Shown: in pieces, positions 32,701 to 42,301 of the stretch
How positions within the stretch are numbered: position 1 is the stretch's first letter
Layout of the letters: each line of letters begins with the position of its first letter
DNA from: Chitinophagaceae bacterium 26-R-25
GTDB lineage: Bacteria; Bacteroidota; Bacteroidia; Chitinophagales; Chitinophagaceae
DNA length: 64,000 nucleotides
Assembly: GCA_029906195.1 (NCBI GenBank)
Contig: JARWSJ010000001.1
Location: 2,046,001-2,110,000 of the forward strand
Direction: 5' to 3'
Notes under the pieces: generated by a model
The model's input: the letters and a program-made list of their open reading frames with translations, nothing else
Database searches by the model: none
Told to the model about the DNA's origin: nothing
Program-made: the position numbers and the translations under genes

Positions 32701-35700
32701 TTAAAATTGAGCGTTAACGCCAAACGTGATGATCTGTGTTATTGGATACTTGGCTCCATTGGAACCGAGCTCCGGATCCCAGATTTTAAACTTGCTGAAG
32801 GTTAACAGGTTTTGACCACTTAAATAAAAATGCAATGACCCAATACCTGCATTTTTTAAACGGGCGGAATTGAATGAATATCCTATCGATGCCTGTTTCA
32901 GGCGTATATAGGAACCGTCTTTTAACCAGCGTGAGCTAGATTGATAATTATTACCTGAGAGACTTGCTACTGACAATCTTGGATAGTAAGCATCCTGGCG
33001 CGGATTCTCTTTTGTCCACCTGTCTTCTACTATAGCAAGCGTATTGTTAGGGAATTGTCCGATGCCGGAAAACGGCACCACTCCTACACCACCGGCTTCT
33101 CCGGAACTACCTGAGATCCATGATCCATTGGCCATGATGCCAACATTTTCTACGCCCTGGAAAAAAACAGCTACATCGAAGTTTTTATAATTAACAGAGA
33201 AACCAGCGCCATACAACCAATCAGGGAACCAGGATTTATCAAGGTATTTCCAGTCATAAGCGTCTACTACTTCATCTCCATTCAGGTCCTTGTATTTAAT
33301 GTCCCCCGGCTGTACCACGCCAAATTTTTGCTCAGCTCTGCTATCTATCTCCTTCTGGTTAACATACAAACCTTCAGAAATGTAACCAGTAAATTCGCCA
33401 TACTTCTTTCCCGTAGAGCGTTGATAATCGTATTTTCTTGAAGGCTCATCACTGAATACGATTTTGTTTCGGCTATACGTTACATTGCCATACACTCTTA
33501 CATCTGCCCTTCCTATTCTGCTATTATATTCAATGCTCGCATCAACACCATGATTGTTCATTTCTCCAAGATTGGCATATATAGAAGCACCACTGTATCC
33601 TGCAATATTTGAGATGGACTGACGTCCGATGAGTATGTCTTTTCTTCTATCCTGGTAGAAATCTACTGTAAGATTGAGCCTGTTCAACAAACCTATTTCC
33701 AATCCAACGTCTGCTTTATAAGATCTCTCCCATGTGAGATCCTGCACACCTATCTGTGTCTCAGCAATACCGTTCACCCACGCACCATTCAGGCCAAACC
33801 CTGTACCACCAACATTATCAACCTTTGTGAGGTATGGGAACCTGTCGCCCTGGCCTATGTTATCGTTACCCACTACACCATAAGAGCCTCTTATCTTCAG
33901 AACATTAAACACTTCTTTCAATTGGCTGAAGAACTCTTCTTTCGATATCACCCATCCTGCAGACACTGCCGGAAAGAAGCCAAACTTTTTGCCTTTCTCG
34001 AAATTTTCAGAACCAGTATAACCCGCATTTACTTCCAGCAAATATTTATCATCAAACCCATAATTTATGCGAGCCGCTAATGCCTGGTTGCGATAAGGAA
34101 TAGAGCCTGTAACGTTGCCAGCTGTACTTACAAGACGATTGCGCATATTGTACAATGCCATTGCACCTACATCGTGTTTGCCGAAACGTCTGCCGTATTT
34201 CAGATTACCTTCCAGATACATTATTCTTTCGCCAGATGAAGACTGGCTATAATCCAAAAACTGTTGCCCTATTCTTGTTTGGTTATATACCAAATTTCCG
34301 TTGCCATCGCGACCGGTAGCAAACCATAAATCATTGAGGCCCGATCTTCTGTTATCAAACTCACCATAACTATCAAATGCAAAACGGCCATATGCTTCCA
34401 GCCCTTTGGTAATGGCATCCATTTTTTGCGTAAGAGTAAACACAGATTGAACAGAGGGTCTGAACTCGGTTGAGTAACCATTATTCTGCACCTCGTTCAA
34501 AGGATTGGCGCCGCCATTGTTTACGGGGCCCGCCCATTTGCCGTCAGGATATCTTGTTGGATAAGCAACCGGTGTTGTAGCATAAGCAAGATACCATAGC
34601 CTGCCAGCCGAAATACCCGGATAGCGTGCATTCACCAGCATGGCTGCAAGGTTCATCTGCAACAATGTGGTTTTGGTAACATTTACATCTATGTTGCTTC
34701 TGAAATCGTAACGCTTAAAATTGAGGTTGGGATTAAAATCATTTAGGTTGGACACTTTATACGGGCCATCCTGGTTATAAAATGAAGCGGAAAGAAAATA
34801 ACGAACAGTCTCTCCACCACCCATGATATTAAGATTCGCGTTGGCCATGGGCGCATACTTTTTGTACACCTCATTCACCCAATTAACATTTGGATACACG
34901 TACGGATCCAAACCACTGGCTGTTTTTTTAATGATCTCTTCAGAATATAAAGAGGGCACATAAGTAGAGTCCATGTTAGTCCTGGCTTCATTGTACAGTT
35001 TCATATAGCTAACGCCATCAAGCATTTTAGGCGTTTTCGTGAAGCCTGTTAAACCTCCTTCTGCTTTTATTGAAATTCTTGGTTTGCCTGCAATACCTCT
35101 TTTGGTTGTAATGATAAGTACGCCGTTAGCACCTTTTGCACCGTACATGGCTGTAGAAGATGCGTCCTTTAACAATGAAATGCTGGCGATATCCTGCGGA
35201 TCAATATTATTGTAAGCACCACCAAAAGTGCTGTTAACATCATCTCTCTGCACGCCATCTACAATTACCAGCGGCGATGTGCTGCCTGTAAAAGTTCCTA
35301 TGCCCCTGATGGTAAACGTTGAATTGTCGTAACCCGGCTCACCACTTGACTGTACAGAAATAACACCAGCCACATTACCTGCCAATGCATTGGAAAGGCT
35401 TGCTACCGGGGTTTTCATATCCTGCATGTTAACTGAAGCAACAGCACCGGTAACATTTAGCTTTTTTTGTTTTCCATAACCTACCACCACTACGTCATTC
35501 AGTTTGTCTTCCTTCGCCTTCATCAGCACTTTTATGGGTTTACGGTTTTCAACTATCACCTCTTGTGCAGCCATGCCTACCATCGTAAAAACCAATATAT
35601 CTCCCACTGATGCGTTTATCGAAAACACACCCAGTTCATCGGTAGCAGTAGACGCACTTTTATTTTTGATGGTAATTGTAGCGCCAATAATCGGCTGACC

Positions 35701-36192
35701 ATCCGCTGTAAACACCTGGCCCTTGATCGGGTCTTCCATATGTGGCGGCACTTGTACATCGGCATCAACAGCAACGATGCTTTTATCTGATATCTTATCT
35801 TCCAGTATAACAATGGTATTGTCACCTTTTACCACGTAGCGCAAATTTGAATTCTGCAAAATCAACTTCATCGTTTCGCCAACAGAGCGTCTTTGTTTTG
35901 GCAGACTTACATTCTTCACCGCCGCGATCTGCGATTCTACATAAGCAAAACGGATGTTTGTTTGTTGCTTAATCTGATTAATAGCAGCTTTGATCGGTTC
36001 GTTCTGAAGACCCACCACCACAATTGTTTCATCAAGATTCTGCGCTCGCCCCTCTCCTGCCAACAATAAGCCGGCGCTAAAAAGGAGAACAAAAATCGTC
36101 AGACTGGTGATTCTCATTAAATAAAGCAGTTTACGTGAAAAAATGAAGCACGAAGGGTCATACAAACCCTTGCCACTGGCAAGAAATTTCAT
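32701..36192 (-). CDS. SusC/RagA TonB-linked outer-membrane protein with STN signalling domain (locus 1)
   Basis: This 1163-residue protein has a late signal peptide (MRITSLTIFVLLFSAGLLLA, residue 26 on). Chitinophagaceae SusC proteins often have such an N-terminal extension. It is followed by an STN (secretin/TonB short N-terminal) domain at about 55-130, a CarboxypepD_reg-like domain (GQVFTADGQPIIGATITIKN) at about 155-235, the plug (SVNMQDMKTPVASLSNALAG) and the 22-strand barrel. The STN domain normally contacts a FecR anti-sigma factor in the periplasm. FecR and an ECF sigma factor are encoded directly upstream, so this SusC is both transporter and sensor. An inverted repeat lies in the 85-base gap to fecR. 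Confidence 0.95.
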   Translation of the reverse strand: MKFLASGKGLYDPSCFIFSRKLLYLMRITSLTIFVLLFSAGLLLAGEGRAQNLDETIVVVGLQNEPIKAAINQIKQQTNIRFAYVESQIAAVKNVSLPKQRRSVGETMKLILQNSNLRYVVKGDNTIVILEDKISDKSIVAVDADVQVPPHMEDPIKGQVFTADGQPIIGATITIKNKSASTATDELGVFSINASVGDILVFTMVGMAAQEVIVENRKPIKVLMKAKEDKLNDVVVVGYGKQKKLNVTGAVASVNMQDMKTPVASLSNALAGNVAGVISVQSSGEPGYDNSTFTIRGIGTFTGSTSPLVIVDGVQRDDVNSTFGGAYNNIDPQDIASISLLKDASSTAMYGAKGANGVLIITTKRGIAGKPRISIKAEGGLTGFTKTPKMLDGVSYMKLYNEARTNMDSTYVPSLYSEEIIKKTASGLDPYVYPNVNWVNEVYKKYAPMANANLNIMGGGETVRYFLSASFYNQDGPYKVSNLNDFNPNLNFKRYDFRSNIDVNVTKTTLLQMNLAAMLVNARYPGISAGRLWYLAYATTPVAYPTRYPDGKWAGPVNNGGANPLNEVQNNGYSTEFRPSVQSVFTLTQKMDAITKGLEAYGRFAFDSYGEFDNRRSGLNDLWFATGRDGNGNLVYNQTRIGQQFLDYSQSSSGERIMYLEGNLKYGRRFGKHDVGAMALYNMRNRLVSTAGNVTGSIPYRNQALAARINYGFDDKYLLEVNAGYTGSENFEKGKKFGFFPAVSAGWVISKEEFFSQLKEVFNVLKIRGSYGVVGNDNIGQGDRFPYLTKVDNVGGTGFGLNGAWVNGIAETQIGVQDLTWERSYKADVGLEIGLLNRLNLTVDFYQDRRKDILIGRQSISNIAGYSGASIYANLGEMNNHGVDASIEYNSRIGRADVRVYGNVTYSRNKIVFSDEPSRKYDYQRSTGKKYGEFTGYISEGLYVNQKEIDSRAEQKFGVVQPGDIKYKDLNGDEVVDAYDWKYLDKSWFPDWLYGAGFSVNYKNFDVAVFFQGVENVGIMANGSWISGSSGEAGGVGVVPFSGIGQFPNNTLAIVEDRWTKENPRQDAYYPRLSVASLSGNNYQSSSRWLKDGSYIRLKQASIGYSFNSARLKNAGIGSLHFYLSGQNLLTFSKFKIWDPELGSNGAKYPITQIITFGVNAQF

Positions 36193-36236
36193 ACCTTTAC
36201 TTAGTTTTAATTGTTACAGAAATATTTAAAACACCT

Positions 36237-36264
36237 GGCTATTCTAACGTCACTTAGAGTAGCC
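36237..36264. promoter_or_regulatory. Inverted repeat between fecR and susC
   Basis: GGCTA-C-TCTAA and TTAGA-A-TAGCC form an 11-bp stem with one mismatch and a 6-base loop, in the 85-base gap. On the plus strand it is followed by T6, and on the minus strand by AGGTGTTTTA. It could be an attenuator that sets SusC level relative to FecR, or part of an ECF-dependent promoter. Confidence 0.5.
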
Positions 36265-36277
36265 TTTTTTATTTGTA

Positions 36278-37300
36278 TCAGTTTTCTTTATTTACATCGA
36301 TCCAAATTATTTTGTCATTTTCTTTGTACCACTTTGATTTGGTTAAGGGGCAGATAATATCTAAAACATCATCCAGGCTGCTTCTCCTGAAATCGCCGGT
36401 AAACCTGCTATTGCGCAACGCTTCATCTTTAAACTTAAGCTCCACTCCAAAATAATTACCGATGATTACAGATGCCTCTTCAAAGCTGATATCGTCGAAT
36501 ACCAACAGATCGTCTTTCCATTCCAGCACCTGGTGCACATCTACTTTTTCTACCTTGGTTTGAACAGATTGTTCATTTACTATCAACTGATCGCCTGCGG
36601 ATAAAACACCGAGCGGTTTGGATGAGTTACTTTTCTCAACCTGCACCTTGCCTTTTTCCACCGTTACTGAAATGGCCTTATCTCCAGGATATGCTTTTAC
36701 GTTGAACGCAGTGCCTAACACTTTCACACTATAGTTGCCTGTATGTACATAAAAGGGCTTCTTTGCATCATGGGCCACATCAAAATAGGCTTCCCCAACC
36801 AAATACACATCGCGGCTTTTGCCATTAAAAGCAACAGCATAATCCAGTTTGCTGCCGTTGTTCAGCGTAACCACTGTTCCGTCTGGCAGGTTAACAATCT
36901 GCAATACCGGAGCTTTATGCTGAGGCTTTGTATTTGCCAGCTGCGATGAATTTTTACCGGTGAACCACCATGAAAAAATGATACAAATAATGGCTGATGC
37001 GGCCGCGGTAAGTATCCACAAACGTTTTCTCTTCTTATCATTAGACGCAACACTCAAATAGTCGATCTTATGCTCGTCGATTCTGTGCTGCAATTTTGCA
37101 GACAGCTTGTTCCAGTCTACATTGCTGGCCGCATCCGGCTCTGCTTCTGTGTTCCATAAGTCTGCCAGCTCCGTCTCCACGGAATCATTTTCAGACAACT
37201 CACTCATGAGCAGCCAAAACTCATCAAGCTCCTGTTGCGTGCAGTTACCAGCTAAATATTTCTGAAGTAAAAATTTAAGTCTTATCGGATTAGAGGACAT
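36278..37300 (-). CDS. FecR family anti-sigma factor
   Basis: This 340-residue single-span inner-membrane protein has a cytosolic N-terminal part (FLLQKYLAGNCTQQELDEFWLLM), which is the usual FecR_N region. A membrane segment follows at about 93-112 (LWILTAAASAIICIIFSWWF). The periplasmic FecR domain comes next (VNLPDGTVVTLNNGSKLDYA, VYLVGEAYFDVAHDAKKPFYVH, VLGTAFNVKAYPGD). Last is the DUF4974 C-terminal domain (ISFEEASVIIGNYFGVELKF). It transmits the SusC signal to the ECF sigma factor encoded upstream. The 195-base gap to that gene holds a possible LacI-type half-site at about 37481-37492. Confidence 0.93.
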   Translation of the reverse strand: MSSNPIRLKFLLQKYLAGNCTQQELDEFWLLMSELSENDSVETELADLWNTEAEPDAASNVDWNKLSAKLQHRIDEHKIDYLSVASNDKKRKRLWILTAAASAIICIIFSWWFTGKNSSQLANTKPQHKAPVLQIVNLPDGTVVTLNNGSKLDYAVAFNGKSRDVYLVGEAYFDVAHDAKKPFYVHTGNYSVKVLGTAFNVKAYPGDKAISVTVEKGKVQVEKSNSSKPLGVLSAGDQLIVNEQSVQTKVEKVDVHQVLEWKDDLLVFDDISFEEASVIIGNYFGVELKFKDEALRNSRFTGDFRRSSLDDVLDIICPLTKSKWYKENDKIIWIDVNKEN

Positions 37301-37495
37301 AACAGGTTTATCTTATAGTAGCCGGCATTTTTTGAATGCGAGACTATTGTTTGTTATAATGACGATGAAAGTTTAAAACAAGGACTACCAGCAGAAGAAA
37401 AATTCTTAAAAAAAATGAAACTGTTGAAGAGCGCAACTGTATTAATTCGCAACCAAACTAAAAATGTTTCTTGCAAAATTTGACCGGTTGAAATC

Positions 37496-38077
37496 TCAAA
37501 AGAAGAATATCCTGAAGTTTTGAAAATGCTTGCGCAAAACCTGTAAAGACTTGACAATGGCATTTTTTACTGTATGTTCAGACAGGTTAAGCTTTGAAGC
37601 AATTTCTTCGTGAGACAGTTCATCTACTCTGCTCATGGTAAAGATCAGCTTGCGTTGAGGGGAAAGTTTTTCAATGGCACCACTTAAAATATTTTGGTAT
37701 TCATGCTCCAGCAATACATGATCAGCATCTTTTACGGTAATTTCCATTTGTCTGCTTATCAGCTTCTGCAGCTCTGTGTGGCGGCTGGCCTGCCTGAAAA
37801 AGTCAAGGGCCTTGTTGTAAGCCATTTTATGCAGGTAAGCATCCAGGTCCTCTATTTCAGCAACCATTTCGCGCCGGAGCCAAAATTTCAAAAAGACATC
37901 TATAACCAGTTCTTCTGCAATTTCGTTTGATTTGGTAATGCGAAACAGGTAATTGTATAGCTTATCGCGATAAGCGACAAAGAAGCGTTCAAACGCAGAC
38001 TCATCGCCTTCTGAAATACTTTTCAGTAATTCAGCGTCGTCCTGGTTTCCGTCTGGTATTCTATACAATTTCGCCAT
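37496..38077 (-). CDS. ECF RNA polymerase sigma-70 factor
   Basis: This 193-residue ECF sigma factor has region 2 (DESAFERFFVAYRDKLYNYL and then VIDVFLKFWLRRE) and region 4 with a helix-turn-helix (LSHEEIASKLNLSEHTVKNA). It is of the expanded Bacteroidetes group whose members pair with FecR. With the FecR protein downstream and the STN-bearing SusC, it forms a trans-envelope switch that turns on the SusCD operon when ligand binds SusC. Such switches govern host-glycan loci in Bacteroides. The last residues FRIFFF are unusually aromatic. A weak -7-like TAGGCTTTG stands upstream. Confidence 0.95.
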   Translation of the reverse strand: MAKLYRIPDGNQDDAELLKSISEGDESAFERFFVAYRDKLYNYLFRITKSNEIAEELVIDVFLKFWLRREMVAEIEDLDAYLHKMAYNKALDFFRQASRHTELQKLISRQMEITVKDADHVLLEHEYQNILSGAIEKLSPQRKLIFTMSRVDELSHEEIASKLNLSEHTVKNAIVKSLQVLRKHFQNFRIFFF

Positions 38078-38282
38078 AGAGCTGTAGCCCGGTTTTGGTT
38101 TCTATTTGGTGCAAAGCCTATACAAATGGTTCGGAACAGCAACTATAACTGTTGTTATTCTTCAACCTGAAAATATACTTTGGTGTACTTTAAGCAGTTT
38201 TACAATCACTAAAAGAAATCGACGCTGTAATTTAACGCAAAACTTTTCATAGAAAAAAGCCTTTCTCCTCAATTGCATTTTT

Positions 38283-40619
38283 TTATTTCAACCCTGGAAA
38301 CAATTTGTTGCTGACATACACTTTATAATCTTTGATGCGACCGTTTGCCATATCCTGTCTGGGTAAGTATTTAAAACCTCCGATTTTTTTACTACTTCCC
38401 AAATCAATTACAACCTGGTGCGGATGGCTGGGAGTGCCGTCCTTATAAGCAGTGTGCCAAAAAGTGGTCCTTTGAATATCGAATACATTATTGGCCGAGC
38501 AATCCATAGCCGAGGTTTCCTCGCTGTCAGCATACAGCACTTTCCAATCTGTGTGCGGTATTTCTTTCATTTGCTCATCCAGGAAATACAGTTCTGCAAT
38601 GGTTGTGTACGGGTCATTATTCTGTGCGTTTAACGCTTCCAGGCAGACATATCTTCCATTGAACGCTTTATTAAAATTTATTGTTTGCCATTCCTTATCA
38701 TTGGTAAAAGTGCCGCCATATACGGGTTGTACGCCACCAAGCAGAATGGTTTCACCTTTTTTGCGGTGGCTAAGATTATCGGTTTTCAATGTTACCGAAT
38801 CCAATATAGGCGTGGTACTTCCTCGCAGTGTGTTTCCTTTATTTGGAAAATAATCCAATACCACAATTTCATTTTCGCCCTTCTTTAACCACACGCCCGG
38901 TAAATACATCGTTTGTGTAGGACCTATGTTCCAGTAGCGACCAATGCAAATGCCGTTAATCCATACAACGCCTTTGCCCCATTTGCTTACATCGAGGTAG
39001 GTGTCTTTGGTTTCTTTTACAACGAATTTTCCGCGATAAAACGCAGGCGCATCCGATGTTTTACCTTGCTTGTAATTAAGATGAAGCGGCGCCTGGTTGT
39101 TTTTCAAATCAATGGAATATATCTTCCAATTGTTAAGAACCTGTTCTTTACCATTTGCATTTTTTAATAGCACATTGTCGGTAATCCCTTTTCTGTCGTG
39201 GATGGCGGCGCCAAAGTTTATCCGCCCCATTGCTTCCACCAGTATATCCAGCACAGCGCCCTTAGCAGTGTTTTTGGGAACTATAAATGAACTTTGGCCC
39301 TTGCTTCGGTCCACTGTTGCAATTTTCTTTCCGTTCAAATAAACATAGGCGTAGTCATGCACTTCATTGATTTGTACCTCACCACCGCCCGGCTCAGGTA
39401 AGTTTGTTCTGTACAAGATACTGCCAAATGCCTGGTCACAGCCCTCCATTGTTTTTATTTGCTGTTCTAAAGCGGGCTTAGGCAGATTGGCAAATAATCG
39501 CGCTACTTCGGTTGTAGAAAATGCAGCAATGGACATCGCCGGAATAGGCTTTGGCACTTCGGGTAAAGTTTCACCCTCCTGCAGGTATTTCGAAAACAGA
39601 TTGCGTAATTCATAAAATTTAGGTGTGGCATTGCCGGCCTCACTTATCGGCGCATCATAATCGTAGCTTGATGTTTGCGGCAGGTATGGAGGACAATTCG
39701 CTCCGGACCAAAATCCAAAAGATGTACCACCATGCACCATGTATATGCTGAACGACTCCTTGTTTCGCAACATGTATTCAACGTCTTTTATCACTGCATC
39801 TGTAGAACCATAGTGATGTTTGTTGCCCCACGAATCAAACCAACCGGGATAAAATTCACCACACATTAAGGGCCCTGTTTTCCTTATTTCCCGAAGCGCT
39901 TTGAAACAACCCTCCGGATCATTTCCAAAATTTACCACTGGAAATAAATCATCCCTTACATCATTCTTCAATTGTGAAGGACCATCGCAGGTAAACAGCG
40001 GTACATTGAAATTTGCCTCTTTAATATAGTCAGTTAATTTTCCCAGATATGCTCTATCATTACCATAGGAACCGTATTCATTTTCCACCTGCACCATAAT
40101 AATAGGGCCGCCGTTGGTGATTTGCAGCGGCGCCAATTGTTTGCCAACTTCCAATAGATATTTGTGGCAGCGTTCCAGGTAATATTCATCCTGCGTACGC
40201 AGTTTAATATCTTTTTTCTTGAGCAGCCAGGAAGGGAAGCCACCCATCTCCCACTCAGCACACGAGTACGGGCCGGGACGTAAAATAACCCACAGTCCTT
40301 CCTGCTGTGCTATTCTGCAAAACTCGGCTGCATCCGCCATGCCACTCCAATTAAAATCACCGGGCGATTGCTCAACATAGTTCCAAAACAAATAAGCACA
40401 AACAGCGTTCAATCCCATTGCCTTTGCCATTTGTAGTCTGTGCCGCCAATACTCCCTCGGGATACGTGCCAGGTGCATTTCTCCACAACGAATAACAATA
40501 GGTTTATTGTTTAACAAAAAATCGCTTTGTCCAATGGTAAAAGTATTTGCAGCCTGCTGGGCCCGCGTACTTGCAAAAAAGCTAAACAAAATCAAAATCG
40601 AAAGAAAATATTTCCTCAT
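38283..40619 (-). CDS. Beta-galactosidase (GH35) with C-terminal discoidin-like region
   Basis: This 778-residue exported enzyme has a signal peptide (MRKYFLSILILFSFFASTRA) and a GH35 TIM barrel. The acid/base Glu181 is in VQVENEYGSYG and the nucleophile Glu255 is in CGEFYPGWFDSWG. Beta-sandwich domains follow (GVVWINGICIGRYWNIGPTQ is the typical galactose-binding-like stretch). The C-terminal region (FKYLPRQDMANGRIKDYKVY) is an F5/8 type C-like fold that stops soon after, so the last domain is short. It removes terminal beta-galactose, as in Gal-beta-GlcNAc/GalNAc units. It runs divergently from the LacI gene. A -7 box and an operator-like site lie between them. Confidence 0.95.
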   Translation of the reverse strand: MRKYFLSILILFSFFASTRAQQAANTFTIGQSDFLLNNKPIVIRCGEMHLARIPREYWRHRLQMAKAMGLNAVCAYLFWNYVEQSPGDFNWSGMADAAEFCRIAQQEGLWVILRPGPYSCAEWEMGGFPSWLLKKKDIKLRTQDEYYLERCHKYLLEVGKQLAPLQITNGGPIIMVQVENEYGSYGNDRAYLGKLTDYIKEANFNVPLFTCDGPSQLKNDVRDDLFPVVNFGNDPEGCFKALREIRKTGPLMCGEFYPGWFDSWGNKHHYGSTDAVIKDVEYMLRNKESFSIYMVHGGTSFGFWSGANCPPYLPQTSSYDYDAPISEAGNATPKFYELRNLFSKYLQEGETLPEVPKPIPAMSIAAFSTTEVARLFANLPKPALEQQIKTMEGCDQAFGSILYRTNLPEPGGGEVQINEVHDYAYVYLNGKKIATVDRSKGQSSFIVPKNTAKGAVLDILVEAMGRINFGAAIHDRKGITDNVLLKNANGKEQVLNNWKIYSIDLKNNQAPLHLNYKQGKTSDAPAFYRGKFVVKETKDTYLDVSKWGKGVVWINGICIGRYWNIGPTQTMYLPGVWLKKGENEIVVLDYFPNKGNTLRGSTTPILDSVTLKTDNLSHRKKGETILLGGVQPVYGGTFTNDKEWQTINFNKAFNGRYVCLEALNAQNNDPYTTIAELYFLDEQMKEIPHTDWKVLYADSEETSAMDCSANNVFDIQRTTFWHTAYKDGTPSHPHQVVIDLGSSKKIGGFKYLPRQDMANGRIKDYKVYVSNKLFPGLK

Positions 40620-40747
40620 GCTTGTTGTTATTTTATTTTGGTCGAAAGAATGATACTGCTCTCACATCATTAAACATCTCATTCTCAAAGTCCGATAGTA
40701 TATTGTGGTAAACAGTTCCCCGCTGAAAGGATAGGTTTGATCTTTCT

Positions 40748-40755
40748 CAAACTTA
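40748..40755 (-). promoter_or_regulatory. -7 box TAAGTTTG of the GH35 gene
   Basis: On the minus strand TAAGTTTG fits TAnnTTTG exactly. The candidate LacI operator at 40781-40792 lies just upstream, over the -33 region, as expected for a repressor site. A leader of about 120 bases would precede the GH35 start. Confidence 0.5.
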
Positions 40756-40780
40756 ATAAAGGATAATCTCATTTTTATGA

Positions 40781-40792
40781 TCAAACGGTTGA
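40781..40792. promoter_or_regulatory. Candidate LacI-family operator TCAAACGGTTGA
   Basis: A 12-bp near-palindrome with a central CG, of the LacI-operator kind, lies in the 370-base gap between GH35 (minus) and the LacI gene (plus). A similar site, TGCAACCGGTTGATCA, lies at 42192-42207 before the kinase gene. I see no other element in this gap. Confidence 0.5.
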
Positions 40793-40989
40793 CCAAATAA
40801 TTTACGCAATCCTGTTAACCCAAAAGTCTGGGGCAGCGTTACATCCATATTGTGCCACGATCAGCCTCTCCCTGCCACATTTTGCTATTTTTTTCTTCTG
40901 CCGGTAGTCCCTGTTTTACTCTTTCATCGTCAATATAAAAAGACGTAGAACGGCAATACTATCTAAATTTTAAAAGAATCCAGTAGTAA

Positions 40990-42009
40990 ATGGGCATACA
41001 ACTACCAACAATCAAACAAATTGCCAAGCAGCTCAATGTGTCAGCATCTGCCGTATCCAGAGCTTTGGCAGACCACCCGCGCATTGGGTTGGGCACAAAA
41101 GAACGGGTTAAAAAACTCGCCGAGGAATTGGGTTACGAACCCAATGCACAGGCCATTTTCTTTAAGCAGAAAAAGACACACATTATTGGTGTGGTGTTGC
41201 CCTTCATTCGTGAAGAGTTTTTTTCACAGGCCATCAGCGGCATTGAAACGGTAGCCTTAGATCATAACTATACGATATTGTTCGGCCAAAGCTATGACGA
41301 AGTGGAGAAGGAAAAGAACGTCGTGGAGACAATGAAAAAACAACGCGTGGATGGTTTGATTATCTCTCTCTCGAAAAACACCAACAACTACGAGCACCTG
41401 GAGGCTTTCAATAAATATAAGATTCCAGTAGTATACTTTGACAGAGTGCCAGAGCTTACCGACACCAATAAAGTGCAGACAGACTTATTTAAGGGTACTG
41501 TTGACATAGTAAATTGGCTGAGCACAAACGGCTGCCGTCGTATAGCACTCATTAACGGCCCGGAAAAAATGGCTGCAAGCGCAGACAGATTAAAAGGTTA
41601 TATGCAAGGAATATTGAAGCAAAAACGTAAAATTGATATGCAATTGGTTGAAGCAACAGACTTCTCTAAGGAGCGCACTTACGCCGCTATGAATTCGTTG
41701 CTTGCTTTAAAAAACCCACCTGATGCGGTAATTTCATTTAATGACTACGTACATATGGACGCAGTGCAATACGCAAAACAAAAGAAAATAAAGATCAATA
41801 AAGATATCCTTTTTGCAAGCTATGCGAATCTTCCCATAACGGACTACACCTCTCACCCACCCAGGGTTTCGCTCGAGCAATATCCTTTTATGCAAGGAGA
41901 AAAAGCGATGCAGATGATGATTGAGATCCTCAATCAAAATAAAACAGACAACGACAGCAAAATCAATTCAAAAAATGAGATAATTCCAACAACAGTGGTC
42001 ACGAGGTAG
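40990..42009 (+). CDS. LacI family transcriptional regulator
   Basis: This 339-residue protein has an N-terminal LacI helix-turn-helix and hinge (PTIKQIAKQLNVSASAVSRA, then LGYEPNAQA at about 50-60) and a periplasmic-binding-protein-like effector domain. That domain opens THIIGVVLPFIREEFFSQAI and contains KKQRVDGLIISL, VVYFDRVPE and the INGPEKMAASADRLKGY segment. It is full length. Its position between GH35 and an amino-sugar kinase, with operator-like palindromes in both flanking gaps, suggests that it represses these genes in response to a sugar, probably an N-acetylhexosamine or galactoside. Confidence 0.95.
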   Translation: MGIQLPTIKQIAKQLNVSASAVSRALADHPRIGLGTKERVKKLAEELGYEPNAQAIFFKQKKTHIIGVVLPFIREEFFSQAISGIETVALDHNYTILFGQSYDEVEKEKNVVETMKKQRVDGLIISLSKNTNNYEHLEAFNKYKIPVVYFDRVPELTDTNKVQTDLFKGTVDIVNWLSTNGCRRIALINGPEKMAASADRLKGYMQGILKQKRKIDMQLVEATDFSKERTYAAMNSLLALKNPPDAVISFNDYVHMDAVQYAKQKKIKINKDILFASYANLPITDYTSHPPRVSLEQYPFMQGEKAMQMMIEILNQNKTDNDSKINSKNEIIPTTVVTR

Positions 42010-42191
42010 CCCTTTATTTCATTACTGTCCACCGTGTTGATTTTTCCCATCCATCAATTATTGCTTAGTGGCTAAAAATGGCTCTGCCGGCTCAACGCGA
42101 AAGCAAAATATTTGAATTTGCTCAGCAAGTTTCAGCGCAACCGACTGAGCAAATTGGTAACATTTTTAAGAATGCAGACGTCTTCATTTTG

Positions 42192-42207
42192 TGCAACCGG
42201 TTGATCA
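42192..42207. promoter_or_regulatory. Candidate LacI-family operator with core CAACCGGTTG
   Basis: CAACCGGTTG (42194-42203) is a perfect palindrome centred on CG in the 292-base gap before the kinase gene. The half-site GGTTGA is shared with the site at 40781-40792. The rest of the gap holds nothing else I can name. Confidence 0.5.
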
Positions 42208-42301
42208 ATTCACGTTGATTTTAATGAATTAATTTACAGCCATGATTAGACGAAGAATGGGTTACAACATAGATTATTTACTGACAAATCGTTAATTGAA
42301 A

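Noticed and set aside
42296-42301. TTG start for the NahK-like kinase
   Set aside because: An ATG two codons later fits better and has no disadvantage.
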